Shown here: one piece after another, positions 1-7,036 of the stretch
Numbering within the stretch: position 1 is the first letter of the stretch
Layout: every line of letters starts with the position of its first letter
From: a virus
IMG/VR virus record: IMGVR_UViG_3300031754_000002
Coordinates: 1 to 64,000 of that record
Reading direction: 5' to 3' (one strand)
DNA length: 64,000 nucleotides
Translations under genes and position numbers: made by a program
The notes under the pieces: model-generated
Database searches by the model: none
What the model saw: only the letters and a program-made list of their open reading frames with translations
Told to the model about the DNA's origin: nothing

Positions 1-352
1 CGACCACGACCACGACCCCGACCCCGACCGCGACCACGACCGCGACCGCGACCACGACCCCGACCGCGACCACGACCGCGACCGCGACCACGACCACGAC
101 CGCGATCCCGACCACGACCACGACCCCGACCGCGACCACGACCGCGACCCCGACCGCGACCGCGACCCCGACCGCGACCGCGACCGCGACCGCGACCACG
201 ACCACGACCACGACCACGACCGCGACCGCGACCACGACCCCGACCCCGACCGCGACCACGACCGCGACCACGACCCGAGGACAGCCGTGCCGGTCACGAC
301 GACCGCGACCACGACCACGACCGCGACCGCGACCCCGACCACGACCACGACC
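1..352. repeat. Hexamer tandem repeat (CGACCN)n
   Basis: Almost the whole stretch is a run of 6-bp units of the form CGACCA, CGACCC or CGACCG. It is broken once at about 274-299 by a non-repeat insert. No start codon or ribosome site opens a frame in it on either strand, although the repeat keeps several frames open (Gly-Arg or Asp-His/Arg alternations). It lies immediately downstream of the minus-strand gene ending at 356. It could be a noncoding repeat, the end of a low-complexity gene lying to the left, or an assembly-collapsed array; the sequence does not decide. Confidence 0.85.
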
Positions 353-355
353 GCC

Positions 356-619
356 TCACTTCGATGCGGTGGGCAGCTCGTGGTGCCAGGGGATGATGTC
401 CACGACTGCGCCGAGATTGACGCGCACGCCGTCGCCAAGCATCTCCACTTCGTTTAGCTCACTAGGGCCATGCTTGATCGTTTCTCCGAGCCGACCCGTG
501 TCGGCGACCCACGAGGCGCCCTTCAGTTCAAGGAAACCATCCTCCACCGCCGCGACCTCGCCAAGCTGGAAATATGTGACGGTGCGCACTAGCACCCGCT
601 GCCCTATGAGCTTATTCAT
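356..619 (-). CDS. Small conserved phage protein, 87 aa
   Basis: The start at 619 is supported by a strong ribosome site (AAAGGAG, about 8 nt upstream). The protein is predicted to be soluble and beta-rich: it opens with MNKLIGQRVLVRTVTY and ends with a DIIPWHHELP segment, which suggests an SH3-like or LSm-like small barrel. I recall similar short proteins of unknown function from phages and prophages, but no activity can be assigned. It is separated from the ASCH-containing operon by about 70 nt and could be its last gene. Existence is well supported; function is unknown. Confidence 0.75.
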   Translation of the reverse strand: MNKLIGQRVLVRTVTYFQLGEVAAVEDGFLELKGASWVADTGRLGETIKHGPSELNEVEMLGDGVRVNLGAVVDIIPWHHELPTASK

Positions 620-689
620 TGATCTTCTCCTTTGAGGTTTGGCGCCACACGGGATCGTGTCTCGCCAGTTTCGATATGAGATTCTTGCG

Positions 690-938
690 TCAATGCCTGA
701 TAAGGGCCCTTATGACAACCACGAGACGGCGCGCGATTGGCTCAAGCGCGGGCGTCACGACTGCCCACCACGCGGCGCGTAGATCAACCAGCGCGTAGTC
801 CAGCTCGGCCTGGTCAGCCGCCCAGAGCCGCCGGTGGCCGACGCGCACGACTTCGCTGGAGATCCCCACGTCGCCGGCCTTGCAGCAGCCGTAGCGGCAG
901 TCGTCCTCGCGCGGTGCCGGGAAGACATCGATCCTCAC
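690..938 (-). CDS. Hypothetical protein, 82 aa, GTG start
   Basis: A GTG start at 938 overlaps the stop codon of the ASCH gene (GTGA), the same 4-bp coupling used throughout this operon. The N-terminal half has a possible zinc-binding cluster, with Cys at about 14, 18 and 19. The C-terminal half is hydrophobic and basic. A perfect 14-bp palindrome, ATAAGGGCCCTTAT, at 700-713 lies inside the last codons. I do not recognise a family. The coupling and the continued open frame are the main evidence that it is a gene. Confidence 0.55.
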   Translation of the reverse strand: MRIDVFPAPREDDCRYGCCKAGDVGISSEVVRVGHRRLWAADQAELDYALVDLRAAWWAVVTPALEPIARRLVVVIRALIRH

Positions 939-1276
939 CGGAGCACCTCGAACTCGACGCGCCACACGAGCTTGCGCAGCGGCAGGGAGCCATTGATCGC
1001 CTGGAACGCGATGGCGAACTGCTCCACGCTCGGGAAGCCCTCCTTGCGGGCCTCGGCCTTGCTCATGTCGAGCATCTGTTCCTGCGTGCAGGACACCACG
1101 CGCGCGCGTCCGATCGACGGCTTGCCGCGTCCCGGCTGCACGGCGAACTCCTTCCCCTCGACGTAGATGCACCGCTCGCGCCACCACGACGACCGCGCGT
1201 TGTCGCTGACGAGCCGCCGCGTGACCGTCTTCTCGCCAGCCATCACCTTTGCTGCGAGCTCGGGGCGGAAGATCAT
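935..1276 (-). CDS. ASCH-domain protein
   Basis: This 113-aa protein begins [20 protein letters not shown], which matches the characteristic N-terminus of ASCH (PUA-like) domains, where a Lys-Thr-x-Thr-Arg/Glu-Arg segment follows the first helix. ASCH proteins bind RNA or act on nucleosides (for example N4-acetylcytidine amidohydrolases); phage versions are common and mostly uncharacterised. The start overlaps the stop of the upstream 52-aa gene (ATGA), and its own stop overlaps the downstream GTG. It probably acts with RNA or tRNA during early infection, but that is inference. It is of normal length for a stand-alone ASCH domain. Confidence 0.8.
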   Translation of the reverse strand: MIFRPELAAKVMAGEKTVTRRLVSDNARSSWWRERCIYVEGKEFAVQPGRGKPSIGRARVVSCTQEQMLDMSKAEARKEGFPSVEQFAIAFQAINGSLPLRKLVWRVEFEVLR

Positions 1277-1431
1277 CGGCCCCTCGGACGGCCGTGGCGA
1301 CGCTTCTGTGGTCGATTGCGGCGAGCGCGGGCCTGTGCTCGTGCGCCTCGACGCAAGATAAGCCGAAGTCCGGGCGGCGTCCGATACTCCTGCGTCTTCG
1401 CCTCGTCATACACTAGCTCGCCCCGCTTCAC
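1273..1431 (-). CDS. Small basic protein, 52 aa, GTG start
   Basis: The GTG start at 1431 overlaps the stop of the methyltransferase-like fusion gene (GTGA), and the stop overlaps the ATG of the ASCH gene (ATGA). The second half is very Arg-rich (RRGARARARR-type composition), so nucleic-acid binding is plausible. Support comes mainly from the unbroken chain of 4-bp overlaps on both sides. No family is recognised. Confidence 0.5.
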   Translation of the reverse strand: MKRGELVYDEAKTQEYRTPPGLRLILRRGARAQARARRNRPQKRRHGRPRGR

Positions 1432-2255
1432 GCTGGCTCCAGGGTGTCGAACAGCGAGGACTGGCCCGCATCCGCAAATTCGCGTCTGCGTGCGGCTGAC
1501 TCCGACCTCACCTCAATAGATAGATTCTCGGGGTGCTCGGCCCACCAGGCGATGCGAGCTCGCGCGAGCGCTAGGTAGCCCTGGTCTCGCTCGATGCCGA
1601 GGAACCGGCGGCCCTCGAGCACCGCGGCGCAGCCCGTCGACCCGGAGCCGGCGAATGGGTCGAGCACGAGGGCGCCCGGCGGCAGTCGCAATTCGAGGAT
1701 CCGCTTCGCGGCCACGCGCTCCTCCTCGGAGCCTCCAATCGCAAGCGATCTGACGGTCTCGTCGTCCAAGGCTGATATCTGGCGCTCCATCTCGGGTTGC
1801 GACCGCAGTGCTCCCTCCTCAGCCTCCCGCTCCGCGCGCCGCGCCTCCTCGCACGCGGCCCGGCGTTCCGCTTCGGCCCGCTCCTCGGCTACCCGGCGCT
1901 GCTCGTCAAGCCGAAACTGCTCCTCGGCGCGCAGGCGCTCCTGCTCTTGGTGGAAGGCGAGCAGCTTGCCGCGCACCAGCCCGTCCGCCTCGGTCAGCGG
2001 GAAGATGGCGCCTTTCATCCTCTCGTTGATCGCTTTAACGTGGGCATTCAACGGATCGACGAGAAAGCGACGGGCGCGCTCACTGCGGTCTCGCGCGGCC
2101 TTGATCTCAGCGAGGAACGCTGTTGCGTTCTGTGCTTGGTCGGATGTCTCGACCTCGATCTCCCTCGCCCGCGCCACCACTGCTGAGACCTTGGAGGAGA
2201 CCTCCGCTAGCTTCTCCTGCTCGTCGGTGACGATGGCGCTCACTGAGCTTGCCAT
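1428..2255 (-). CDS. Coiled-coil protein fused to a DNA-methyltransferase C-terminal fragment
   Basis: The first about 160 residues are helical and charged (repeated E/R/A heptads such as [13 protein letters not shown]), as in phage proteins often encoded next to RecT. From about residue 200 the sequence changes to a methyltransferase SAM-binding motif I ([11 protein letters not shown]), then [16 protein letters not shown], typical of the C-terminal end of N6-adenine or N4-cytosine MTases. The catalytic DPPY/NPPY motif and target-recognition region are not visible, so a working methylase is unlikely on its own. It lies between a small gene and RecT-associated genes in a coupled operon. The fusion could be a recombination product or a SAM-binding accessory protein. 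Confidence 0.65.
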   Translation of the reverse strand: MASSVSAIVTDEQEKLAEVSSKVSAVVARAREIEVETSDQAQNATAFLAEIKAARDRSERARRFLVDPLNAHVKAINERMKGAIFPLTEADGLVRGKLLAFHQEQERLRAEEQFRLDEQRRVAEERAEAERRAACEEARRAEREAEEGALRSQPEMERQISALDDETVRSLAIGGSEEERVAAKRILELRLPPGALVLDPFAGSGSTGCAAVLEGRRFLGIERDQGYLALARARIAWWAEHPENLSIEVRSESAARRREFADAGQSSLFDTLEPA

Positions 2256-2440
2256 CCCTCTGACTCGTCGGCGACCGCGTTGAGGGCGGCGGCAATGTCA
2301 CGGGCTTCGGCGGCCGTGATGGTGTAGCCGTCGCCGCCGTCCGGCACGAAGTGGATGCCATCGATGGGGGCACCCACGTCCGTTAGGTCCAGTTCGACCG
2401 TGATGCAGCGCTTCACGGTCGTTACAGCGAAGTCGCTCAT
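2240..2440 (-). CDS. Small protein, 66 aa, next to RecT
   Basis: The ATG at 2440 overlaps the stop of the RecT-type gene (ATGA). The sequence is acidic ([21 protein letters not shown]) with a C-terminal helix ([17 protein letters not shown]). It overlaps the start of the downstream fusion gene by about 16 bp. A small acidic partner encoded directly after a recombinase might be an accessory factor, but no homology is recognised. Confidence 0.6.
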   Translation of the reverse strand: MSDFAVTTVKRCITVELDLTDVGAPIDGIHFVPDGGDGYTITAAEARDIAAALNAVADESEGWQAQ

Positions 2441-3273
2441 GCTCGCGTCCCCGCCATATGCGCCGCCAATGCCTCTCTGAAAGCCGGCAGAGTGGCCTGG
2501 GTCAGTTCGTCGAGCCTGTCCACGCCGGCGGCTAGGCACAGCATCTGCATTGCGGTGTCGTCGAGGCCGTGGGTTGCGGCGGCGATGTCGGAGCGCTGCT
2601 CGTCGGTCAACGACATCGGTCCGCTGTAGATTACGCCGACGGCCGCACCTGCTCCGCCTCGGTTCGGGCCGGCGTCGGCGCGCGATTCGGCGTCCGCTTG
2701 CGCCATCTCGTCCACCGTGTATAGCCCGGAGAGGTCGTTGGGGAACGCGCGGCGCAGCGCCAGCGCCTCCGCGACCTTGGCGAGTTGGTTGGCCGGCATC
2801 TTCTGCCACATGAAATCTTCGGCGGGGACGTACTCGCGCCAGTGCGCGACCGCCGGCGAGTCCGAAACCTGACCGGCGAGAAGCTTGCGGACCGTGACCT
2901 TCGCCGCCGAGGGGTGGCCGTCGGTCAGCCAGACCTCTTTCCAGCGCCCGGATTTGCCGCACCACGCCGTGCTGACCGTCCCGAGGTAGCAGCCGGTGCG
3001 CTCCGCGATCAGGCGGAACCCGTCGATCGAGGTCTGCACCGTCATCACCTCGCGGCGCGCGCGGCGGTCGTAGCGGAAGATGGCGAATATTTGCTTCGAG
3101 AGTGGGTCCAGGCCCGTTCTCTTGGCTTGCCCGACGAATAGTGCCAACTCGTCGTTTGTCGCCTCCCGGTCCTTGGGGCGGCAGATGGTCCGCTTTATCA
3201 ACGCGAGCTGCTCGGGTGTGAAATCCACGAGTGCGGGCGCGCTGCCGTTCGTTGTCGTTGCTGACGCGCTCAT
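2437..3273 (-). CDS. RecT/Bet-type single-strand annealing recombinase
   Basis: The 278-aa protein has the RecT/Bet core: a region around [15 protein letters not shown], the invariant-looking [16 protein letters not shown] block, then [25 protein letters not shown]. These are the hallmark segments of the phage Bet family. It would anneal complementary DNA strands during phage replication and recombination, normally with an exonuclease partner, which I do not see in this window. The start at 3273 ([10 protein letters not shown]) is chosen because it abuts the upstream 84-aa gene with an ATGA overlap; a longer in-frame extension exists but lies inside that gene. Family assignment is firm. Confidence 0.9.
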   Translation of the reverse strand: MSASATTTNGSAPALVDFTPEQLALIKRTICRPKDREATNDELALFVGQAKRTGLDPLSKQIFAIFRYDRRARREVMTVQTSIDGFRLIAERTGCYLGTVSTAWCGKSGRWKEVWLTDGHPSAAKVTVRKLLAGQVSDSPAVAHWREYVPAEDFMWQKMPANQLAKVAEALALRRAFPNDLSGLYTVDEMAQADAESRADAGPNRGGAGAAVGVIYSGPMSLTDEQRSDIAAATHGLDDTAMQMLCLAAGVDRLDELTQATLPAFREALAAHMAGTRA

Positions 3274-3524
3274 CGGACCGCCCGGCTCTCTTTGGCGTCG
3301 GCGCCGACCGTGCAGTCTACGCCGGGGTGAGACTCGCCCGAGGATGCCCGCAGCCCCGCCGGACACGGGAGCGACCCATGCACGGCCTCGTTTGGGTGTC
3401 CCCCTCGGTTATCCACCCCGTCGTCGGCCGGCTCGGGCCAGCCGTAGAAGTCGGCGTCGCCCCAGCCGTCGCGGAGCGCGTCGTCGAGGCTCACCGGGCC
3501 GTCGTGGTCGGCTAGGCACGACAT
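3270..3524 (-). CDS. Hypothetical acidic protein, 84 aa
   Basis: Start [10 protein letters not shown]; the stop overlaps the RecT-type gene start by 4 bp, and the ATG overlaps the upstream gene's stop (TGATG). It is Asp/Gly-rich ([21 protein letters not shown]) and probably partly disordered. Operon position between a regulator and a recombinase is the only functional hint. Confidence 0.55.
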   Translation of the reverse strand: MSCLADHDGPVSLDDALRDGWGDADFYGWPEPADDGVDNRGGHPNEAVHGSLPCPAGLRASSGESHPGVDCTVGADAKESRAVR

Positions 3525-3691
3525 CAGAAGTCCTGCACCTTGCCCGGCCCAAGGCGGTCGGGCGGGGCTGGCGGCACATCGTTCAAGCGTGCCGCGGCTC
3601 GTTGCGCTTTCGGGAGGTCGAGATACGGGCCGCCGACCGCTACGCCACTGACAGGATTGACGACGTGGTCGAACTGGCTGCGGGCGCTCAC
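3524..3691 (-). CDS. Hypothetical protein, 55 aa, GTG start
   Basis: The GTG start at 3691 overlaps the stop of the upstream 67-aa gene (GTGA) and the stop overlaps the next ATG (TGATG). The product has a central PYLDLPKAQRAAARL segment and a Pro-rich tail. No family is recognised. Support is the overlap chain and the open frame. Confidence 0.5.
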   Translation of the reverse strand: MSARSQFDHVVNPVSGVAVGGPYLDLPKAQRAAARLNDVPPAPPDRLGPGKVQDF

Positions 3692-3891
3692 CCCTCAGCC
3701 CCGCCGGTCACACCCAACGCCGCCCGTGCGGCGTGCGCGATCGAGACAGAGAGGTTGGTCGCCTCTTCGAGGTCGAGCACGACCGCGAAGTCCACTACGC
3801 CGCATTTGATCGTGAGGCGCACGAGCCCCGCCGTCTCCAGTGCCTCTGCGTATGCCACGAGGAGAGAGCTCCACGCGGACGCCCGGTCCAT
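3688..3891 (-). CDS. Hypothetical protein, 67 aa
   Basis: ATG at 3891 overlaps the stop of the helix-turn-helix gene (TGATG). The product has an N-terminal amphipathic helix (WSSLLVAYAEALETAGL) and a short beta segment (FAVVLDLEEAT). It is the second gene of the early minus-strand operon. Nothing more can be said about its function. Confidence 0.55.
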   Translation of the reverse strand: MDRASAWSSLLVAYAEALETAGLVRLTIKCGVVDFAVVLDLEEATNLSVSIAHAARAALGVTGGAEG

Positions 3892-4133
3892 CACGCGTCC
3901 TCCGGCGGCCACAGGCTCGTGACGCTCACACCCAACACCTTGGCGATCCTGCGCTGGGTGACGTACATGGGGATGCTGGCGCCTCGTCGCCAGCGTGAGA
4001 CCTGCGAGACGTTGACGCCGAGCTCCTTGGCGAGCCACTGGCCGGTGCGCTCTGCGGCCCATAGGGCCTCGTCGAGCGGCGTGCGGACGGCGCGGCGGGT
4101 CACGCTGAGCACGTTACACGCCAGCTGCGTCAT
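3891..4133 (-). CDS. Cro/CI-type helix-turn-helix regulator
   Basis: An 80-aa product from the ATG at 4133. The centre has a canonical XRE-like helix-turn-helix (WLAKELGVNVSQVSRWRRG), followed by a helix that would complete the domain (QRRIAKVLGVSVTSLW). It heads the early operon (recombinase, ASCH). Its start codon lies inside an inverted repeat (4126-4150), which is the arrangement expected of an autoregulated repressor. A longer in-frame start at 4229 exists, but it would run through the operator and the divergent gene's leader. Confidence 0.7.
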   Translation of the reverse strand: MTQLACNVLSVTRRAVRTPLDEALWAAERTGQWLAKELGVNVSQVSRWRRGASIPMYVTQRRIAKVLGVSVTSLWPPEDA

Positions 4134-4150
4134 GTCAAGCGATTGACGCA
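4126..4150. promoter_or_regulatory. Inverted-repeat operator candidate
   Basis: TGCGTCA and TGACGCA form a perfect 7-bp inverted repeat separated by 11 bp. It covers the start codon of the helix-turn-helix gene and lies in the divergent region before the plus-strand gene at 4219. The spacing of about one and a half helical turns suits a dimeric HTH protein. Binding by the adjacent regulator is inference. Confidence 0.55.
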
Positions 4151-4218
4151 AGTATTGGCCGGTGTTTGCGGGATTAGGCTTTCCCGAAGCCCCAACGGGG
4201 CGAGTAGCTTTAGACCAG

Positions 4219-4638
4219 ATGCAAGCCAAGCCTAAAGCGCCCGACTTTCGCGAGGCTATTCGCCAAGCGGCTCTGCCTCATTTGACAGCCGACGGTGCGG
4301 TGATCGTCCGTCTCGTTGGGCTGACCGGCGGGAAGCGCGGACCCTACTGCGTCAGCCGGCTCTACGCCCGCGCCGACTACGGCAGCGGCTATGACGGCTC
4401 GTGTAAGTTGCGGGCCGTCGTCTGGGGTCGTGTGACGCGGATGTACAACGAGGACACCGTTGGCGCGAACTTCTACGTCGTCTATCGCTACAGCAGCGGC
4501 GCGACGGTCGTCTACCACGACCCCGACAGCATCCTGCTGCATGTAGCCGCGGCTCAAGCTGCTGTGTATGGCTACGAGGAACGCACGCTCTCCGCGAGTC
4601 ACAGCTTGAAGCACTCCGCGCGGGGGAACTGCTCGTAG
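4219..4638 (+). CDS. Hypothetical protein, 139 aa
   Basis: Start MQAKPKAPDF at 4219 is preferred over an upstream in-frame ATG at 4162. The protein looks globular, alpha then beta: GAVIVRLVGLTGG, VSRLYARADYG, and an aromatic stretch FYVVYRYSSG. It is transcribed divergently from the early operon regulator and may be under the same operator. No recognised family. An antisense ORF of similar length on the minus strand lacks a ribosome site and is taken as a shadow. Confidence 0.6.
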   Translation: MQAKPKAPDFREAIRQAALPHLTADGAVIVRLVGLTGGKRGPYCVSRLYARADYGSGYDGSCKLRAVVWGRVTRMYNEDTVGANFYVVYRYSSGATVVYHDPDSILLHVAAAQAAVYGYEERTLSASHSLKHSARGNCS

Positions 4639-4765
4639 AACGCTCGTCTACTCAGGCTTCGGTCATGTCCTGCCTCTCTTCCAGGCGCGCCAGGCGCCTC
4701 TCGTGGTAATCGGCCATCGGTGCTCAGACTACAGCGAGCAGCTATGTTCGGGCGGCGGCAAAACA

Positions 4766-4794
4766 TTGACAAGTTGCCGAACCCGGTGTAGTCT
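4766..4794 (+). promoter_or_regulatory. Sigma70-type promoter for the 4.9-5.6 kb operon
   Basis: A perfect -35 TTGACA (4766-4771), a 17-bp spacer and -10 TAGTCT (4789-4794) lie about 75 bp upstream of the gene at 4871. It is the best consensus promoter on the plus strand of this region and matches the start of a three-gene coupled operon. Confidence 0.65.
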
Positions 4795-4870
4795 CAAGAC
4801 CCAGAACAAGAAAGGCGCCCGCGCGAGTTGAGGTTCGCCGGGCGCCGGGCCACCACGAACAGGAGACGTG

Positions 4871-5083
4871 ATGACAGCCAGCAGCCTACCGAGCGTGACC
4901 GTCGTCTCCGTTAAGTTGAGCCCGGACACGCTCTCGCACTGGCGCGAGGTGATCCGGCGATACCACGAGACCTACCCTCCGGCCTCACCCCAAGACCCTG
5001 ACGACGACGCCAAGCTCGTGTTGCTGTGCGCCTTCCGTGGGGCAGCGGACTATGAGCTAGCAGCGACCGGCGGCCGGACATGA
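4871..5083 (+). CDS. Hypothetical protein, 70 aa
   Basis: The ATG at 4871 is 6 nt after an AGGAG ribosome site; a GTG three bases upstream is in the same frame. The product contains a short helical stretch (DTLSHWREVIRRYHETYP) and an acidic loop. It is the first gene of a three-gene operon behind the promoter at 4766 and ends with an ATGA overlap into the next gene. Confidence 0.6.
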   Translation: MTASSLPSVTVVSVKLSPDTLSHWREVIRRYHETYPPASPQDPDDDAKLVLLCAFRGAADYELAATGGRT

Positions 5084-5304
5084 ACGCCAGCGCAGCATCC
5101 GCCCGTCGGCGGGCGGTGATCCTCACCCGCAAGCTGGCGAGCGCCCTCGCCACGCTCACCGAGAACCTGCGCGCCCCGATCACGCTCGAACAGGTCAACC
5201 ACACGCGGAAAACGCTCACCTACGCCAAGGTCCACAACGGACCGGGCCGAGGGCGCTACACGATCTCGACCGGCGGCCGTGCGCGGCGAATGGGGTCCTC
5301 GTGA
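5080..5304 (+). CDS. Small basic protein, 74 aa
   Basis: Starts by ATGA overlap with the preceding gene. The composition is basic (ASARRRAVILTRKLASAL, GPGRGRY), so a nucleic-acid-binding role is possible. It ends overlapping the start of the next gene. No family is recognised. Confidence 0.55.
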   Translation: MNASAASARRRAVILTRKLASALATLTENLRAPITLEQVNHTRKTLTYAKVHNGPGRGRYTISTGGRARRMGSS

Positions 5305-5603
5305 TGTCCGCCGGAGACCGGGCGGTCCGGGCATACATCGAGTGTCTGCGCGCGTCCGCCGACGACGAACGCGTCATCGAGCGCTACCGGCAGCCAGGCG
5401 ATCAACTCGACCGCGTACGGGCGGCTAACCACTATGCCGCCATGCTAGACGAGGCCGAGCACGAGATCGAGGCAAGGGCAGACGCCTATGAACGGCACCT
5501 CGACGCCATCCAAGACGAGGAGATCATTCCACCGGAGAACGCGGCCATGCGCCGCGAGATTGACCGGGCGTTCGATGCTGTGCTCGGAGAGGGCCGACGC
5601 TAA
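5304..5603 (+). CDS. Helical acidic protein, 99 aa
   Basis: Starts at ATG 5304, overlapping the previous stop (GTGATG); an in-frame GTG at 5301 is an alternative. The sequence is almost wholly helical and charged (AAMLDEAEHEIEARADAYERH), suggesting a helical bundle or short coiled coil. It is the last gene of the operon from 4766; a GC-rich hairpin follows at 5643. Confidence 0.6.
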   Translation: MSAGDRAVRAYIECLRASADDERVIERYRQPGDQLDRVRAANHYAAMLDEAEHEIEARADAYERHLDAIQDEEIIPPENAAMRREIDRAFDAVLGEGRR

Positions 5604-5642
5604 ATGCCGGTTTCACTCTTTCGTGGTCATAACATGGATTAT

Positions 5643-5664
5643 CGAGCGCCGCAACAAGCGCTCG
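5643..5664 (+). terminator. GC-rich hairpin, possible terminator
   Basis: CGAGCGC and GCGCTCG form a 7-bp perfect stem with an 8-nt loop, followed by TTTACGGGGCTTTT. The U-run is interrupted, so termination is plausible rather than certain. A second CGAGCGCTCG palindrome occurs 40 bp downstream, and a related ATTATCGAGCG hairpin occurs at 12142. Confidence 0.4.
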
Positions 5665-5715
5665 TTTACGGGGCTTTTCGGTGCTTGATTGACATAACCG
5701 TTACGAGCGCTCGTC

Positions 5716-6171
5716 GTGTGGCGTGAGTGGCTAGCGTCGCTCGATCCCGGCATCGCACCCTTTGTCGATGTACTGCACGCCCACGGGATCGGGACAACAG
5801 AATCTTGCCAGGGTGGGAAGGGGCATGCGTTCCCTGAGCCAACGGTCTGCTTTGACGGGGATCTCAGTGAGGGCTACCGGGCTGCTGCGATAGCCCTCAC
5901 TCACAGCCTGCCGGTGTCCTCGATCCGCCGCTGCTGGCCGATCCACAGCTCCGGGGAGTTGACTGGGCCGGAATGGCAAATCGTGTTCTCACGGACAGCA
6001 CGCGAGGGCGATGTAAACCCAGACTCGCTGCCGGATGAGATGGAGATGATGGCCCGTGGCTACCTGGACCGGCGTGCTAAGAGGACTGTTGAGCCGTCGT
6101 ATCTAGATCATCGCAGCGTTTGCAGCGTATGCGTCCATTGCGGCCGGGCTCCCGATGACGCTGCTGAATGA
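5716..6171 (+). CDS. Hypothetical protein, paralogue of the 9271-9753 gene
   Basis: The GTG start at 5716 is the first codon of the conserved region (WREWLASLDPGIAPFVDVL). The pattern LDPG-APxVD, ESCxGGxGHxxPEPTVxF and RRxWPxH is shared with the minus-strand gene at 9271-9753, so the two are paralogues with opposite orientation. The conserved Cys-Gly-Gly and His-Pro-Glu-Pro positions suggest a small enzyme-like or metal-binding fold, but I know of no function. The C-terminus (VCSVCVHCGR) adds a Cys-rich tail absent from the paralogue and overlaps a convergent small gene. Confidence 0.65.
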   Translation: MWREWLASLDPGIAPFVDVLHAHGIGTTESCQGGKGHAFPEPTVCFDGDLSEGYRAAAIALTHSLPVSSIRRCWPIHSSGELTGPEWQIVFSRTAREGDVNPDSLPDEMEMMARGYLDRRAKRTVEPSYLDHRSVCSVCVHCGRAPDDAAE

Positions 6172-6268
6172 GCTTCCCGTGGCCGCATTCGTCGCTGTCG
6201 TGGTAGCGACGCTTCTCGTCGGCCTCGTACTCGTCGGAGTTCGTGTGGAACGGCTGCACTTTGGTCAT
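6077..6268 (-). CDS. Small Cys/His protein, 63 aa
   Basis: The ATG at 6268 follows a good ribosome site (GGAAGGA, about 6 nt). The sequence is very polar and contains a possible zinc ribbon: DECGHG and, about 20 residues on, IRCKRC. It overlaps the tail of the convergent gene at 5716-6171 by about 95 bp. A plus-strand ORF from 6155 with a hydrophobic stretch is an alternative for this segment but lacks a ribosome site. Confidence 0.45.
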   Translation of the reverse strand: MTKVQPFHTNSDEYEADEKRRYHDSDECGHGKLIQQRHREPGRNGRIRCKRCDDLDTTAQQSS

Positions 6269-6318
6269 TGCGTGTCCTTCCGGTCGCGGATTCCTCGCAA
6301 CGCTAAAGGACGGGGGAA

Positions 6319-6340
6319 GGCTGCGTCAGCCCGCGTTTTT
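6319..6340 (+). terminator. Rho-independent terminator candidate
   Basis: GGCTG-CGT-CAGCC forms a short GC stem followed by GCGTTTTT. It separates the 5.7-6.2 kb gene from the tRNA leader. Between here and the tRNA at 6618 I see no credible coding sequence; ATG 6515 has a good Shine-Dalgarno (AAGGAGG), but its frame runs straight into the tRNA. Confidence 0.45.
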
Positions 6341-6617
6341 GACCTACTGCTTGTCATAATCTGCATCATCGGGCGTAGGGGAGAAGCCCGCAAAGTTCCA
6401 TGTAATCGACGCTTTCCCCAGTCGTGCTGTATGCTGCCGGCAGTAGAGCGCCCCCCGGCACGAGTGCACCGAACCGAGGGGCTACACCAAGGAGGCCAGT
6501 CCTTGATGTACCAGCATCCTATAACGTCCCGCGCGTCAAGTCCAGATAGCGGACTTTCCACGGACGCGCTTACGACCCCTGTTGTCGTGTCCGAAGCCCT
6601 GTCTAGCGTCTCGCGGC

Positions 6618-6740
6618 GCAGGCGTGGCGGAATTGGTAGACGCACCGGACCTTTAATCCGGCGGCAACACGTCAGAACCCTGAGACCAAGAATCAAGGGC
6701 GTCCTGACCGGCCATGTGGGTTCGACTCCCACCGCCTGTA
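6618..6740 (+). tRNA. Class II tRNA-like gene with oversized variable arm (Leu-like, loop CCTTTAA)
   Basis: The acceptor stem pairs GCAGGCG with CGCCTGT, the D-arm is Leu-like (GGCGGAATTGGTAGACGC), the anticodon stem is CCGGA/TCCGG and the T-arm is GTGGG-TTCGACT-CCCAC. The seven-base anticodon loop is CCTTTAA, giving UUU at positions 34-36 with C instead of the near-universal U at position 33; a shifted reading would be UUA. The variable region is about 54 nt and can fold by GTCAG/CTGAC enclosing CCCTGA/TC-AGGG, roughly four times the normal length. No CCA is encoded. The amino acid cannot be assigned with confidence. Confidence 0.6.
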
Positions 6741-6879
6741 CGCAGGCTATTCGACTCTGCTCCTGCTTGTTCCTGCTTGTGCTCTCGCTGGTGCCCCAAA
6801 CCGTCAGGGGCAACAGGTGAGGCATCCGAAGCCATGTCTAGTTTACGGGGTGCTTCTCGTTCGCGCGGGGAACGATGAC

Positions 6880-6921
6880 CTTCGTAGTTCAGCGGATCGA
6901 GCGCTTTTGTCGCATCCGAAG
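6880..6921 (+). other. Truncated tRNA-like sequence
   Basis: The segment contains a recognisable tRNA D-arm (TAGTTCAGCGGATCGAGC) preceded by CTTCG, but no T-arm (TTCGA with flanking stem) follows. Instead the repeat element at 6915 begins. CTTCG could pair with CGAAG at 6917-6921. It looks like a tRNA 5' half or a decayed tRNA. Confidence 0.4.
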
Positions 6922-6963
6922 CATACTCTAGCCTGCGGGGGCTTCCTTGACGGGGAGCGGTCA

Positions 6964-7036
6964 GCCTCCGTAGCTCAGTGGATAGAGCAGTCTTCTAGCG
7001 ATGGACAGGTCCCGAGTTCGACTCTCGGCGGGGGCG
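6964..7036 (+). tRNA. tRNA with anticodon loop CTAGCGA (AGC as read)
   Basis: The acceptor is GCCTCCG/CGGGGGC, the D-arm GCTC-AGTGGATA-GAGC and the T-arm CCGAG-TTCGACT-CTCGG; all are sound and the total length is 73 nt. The anticodon stem GTCTT/TGGAC ends in a U-U mismatch. Read conventionally the anticodon is AGC, but the acceptor lacks the G3-U70 pair of alanine tRNAs and the whole resembles arginine tRNAs in the D-arm. The specificity is therefore uncertain. Confidence 0.65.

Larger units (their letters stand above)
6590..6945 (+). repeat. Three copies of a short element preceding tRNA genes
   Basis: A motif close to TCCGAAGCCxTGTCTAG, followed 4-6 bp later by CGGGG or CGCGG, occurs at 6590-6616, 6825-6853 and 6915-6945. 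Each copy lies just upstream of a tRNA or tRNA-like sequence (6618, 6880, 6964). Even spacing and retention of the motif suggest a processing, leader or duplication unit of the tRNA cluster. Confidence 0.6.

Noticed and set aside
1-352. Coding region for an Asp/His- or Gly/Arg-rich protein
   Set aside because: Frames are open only because the 6-bp unit lacks stops; there is no start, ribosome site or non-repeat coding flank in the window.
700-713. ATAAGGGCCCTTAT palindrome as an operator
   Set aside because: It lies inside the end of a coding region with no nearby promoter; listed only as a note in that gene.
737-2283. Several long plus-strand ORFs opposite the ASCH/RecT operon
   Set aside because: Arg/Pro/Ser-rich composition, no ribosome sites, and complementary to well-supported minus-strand genes.
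6155-6820. 221-aa plus-strand membrane protein
   Set aside because: No ribosome site; the frame runs through the terminator and the tRNA at 6618.
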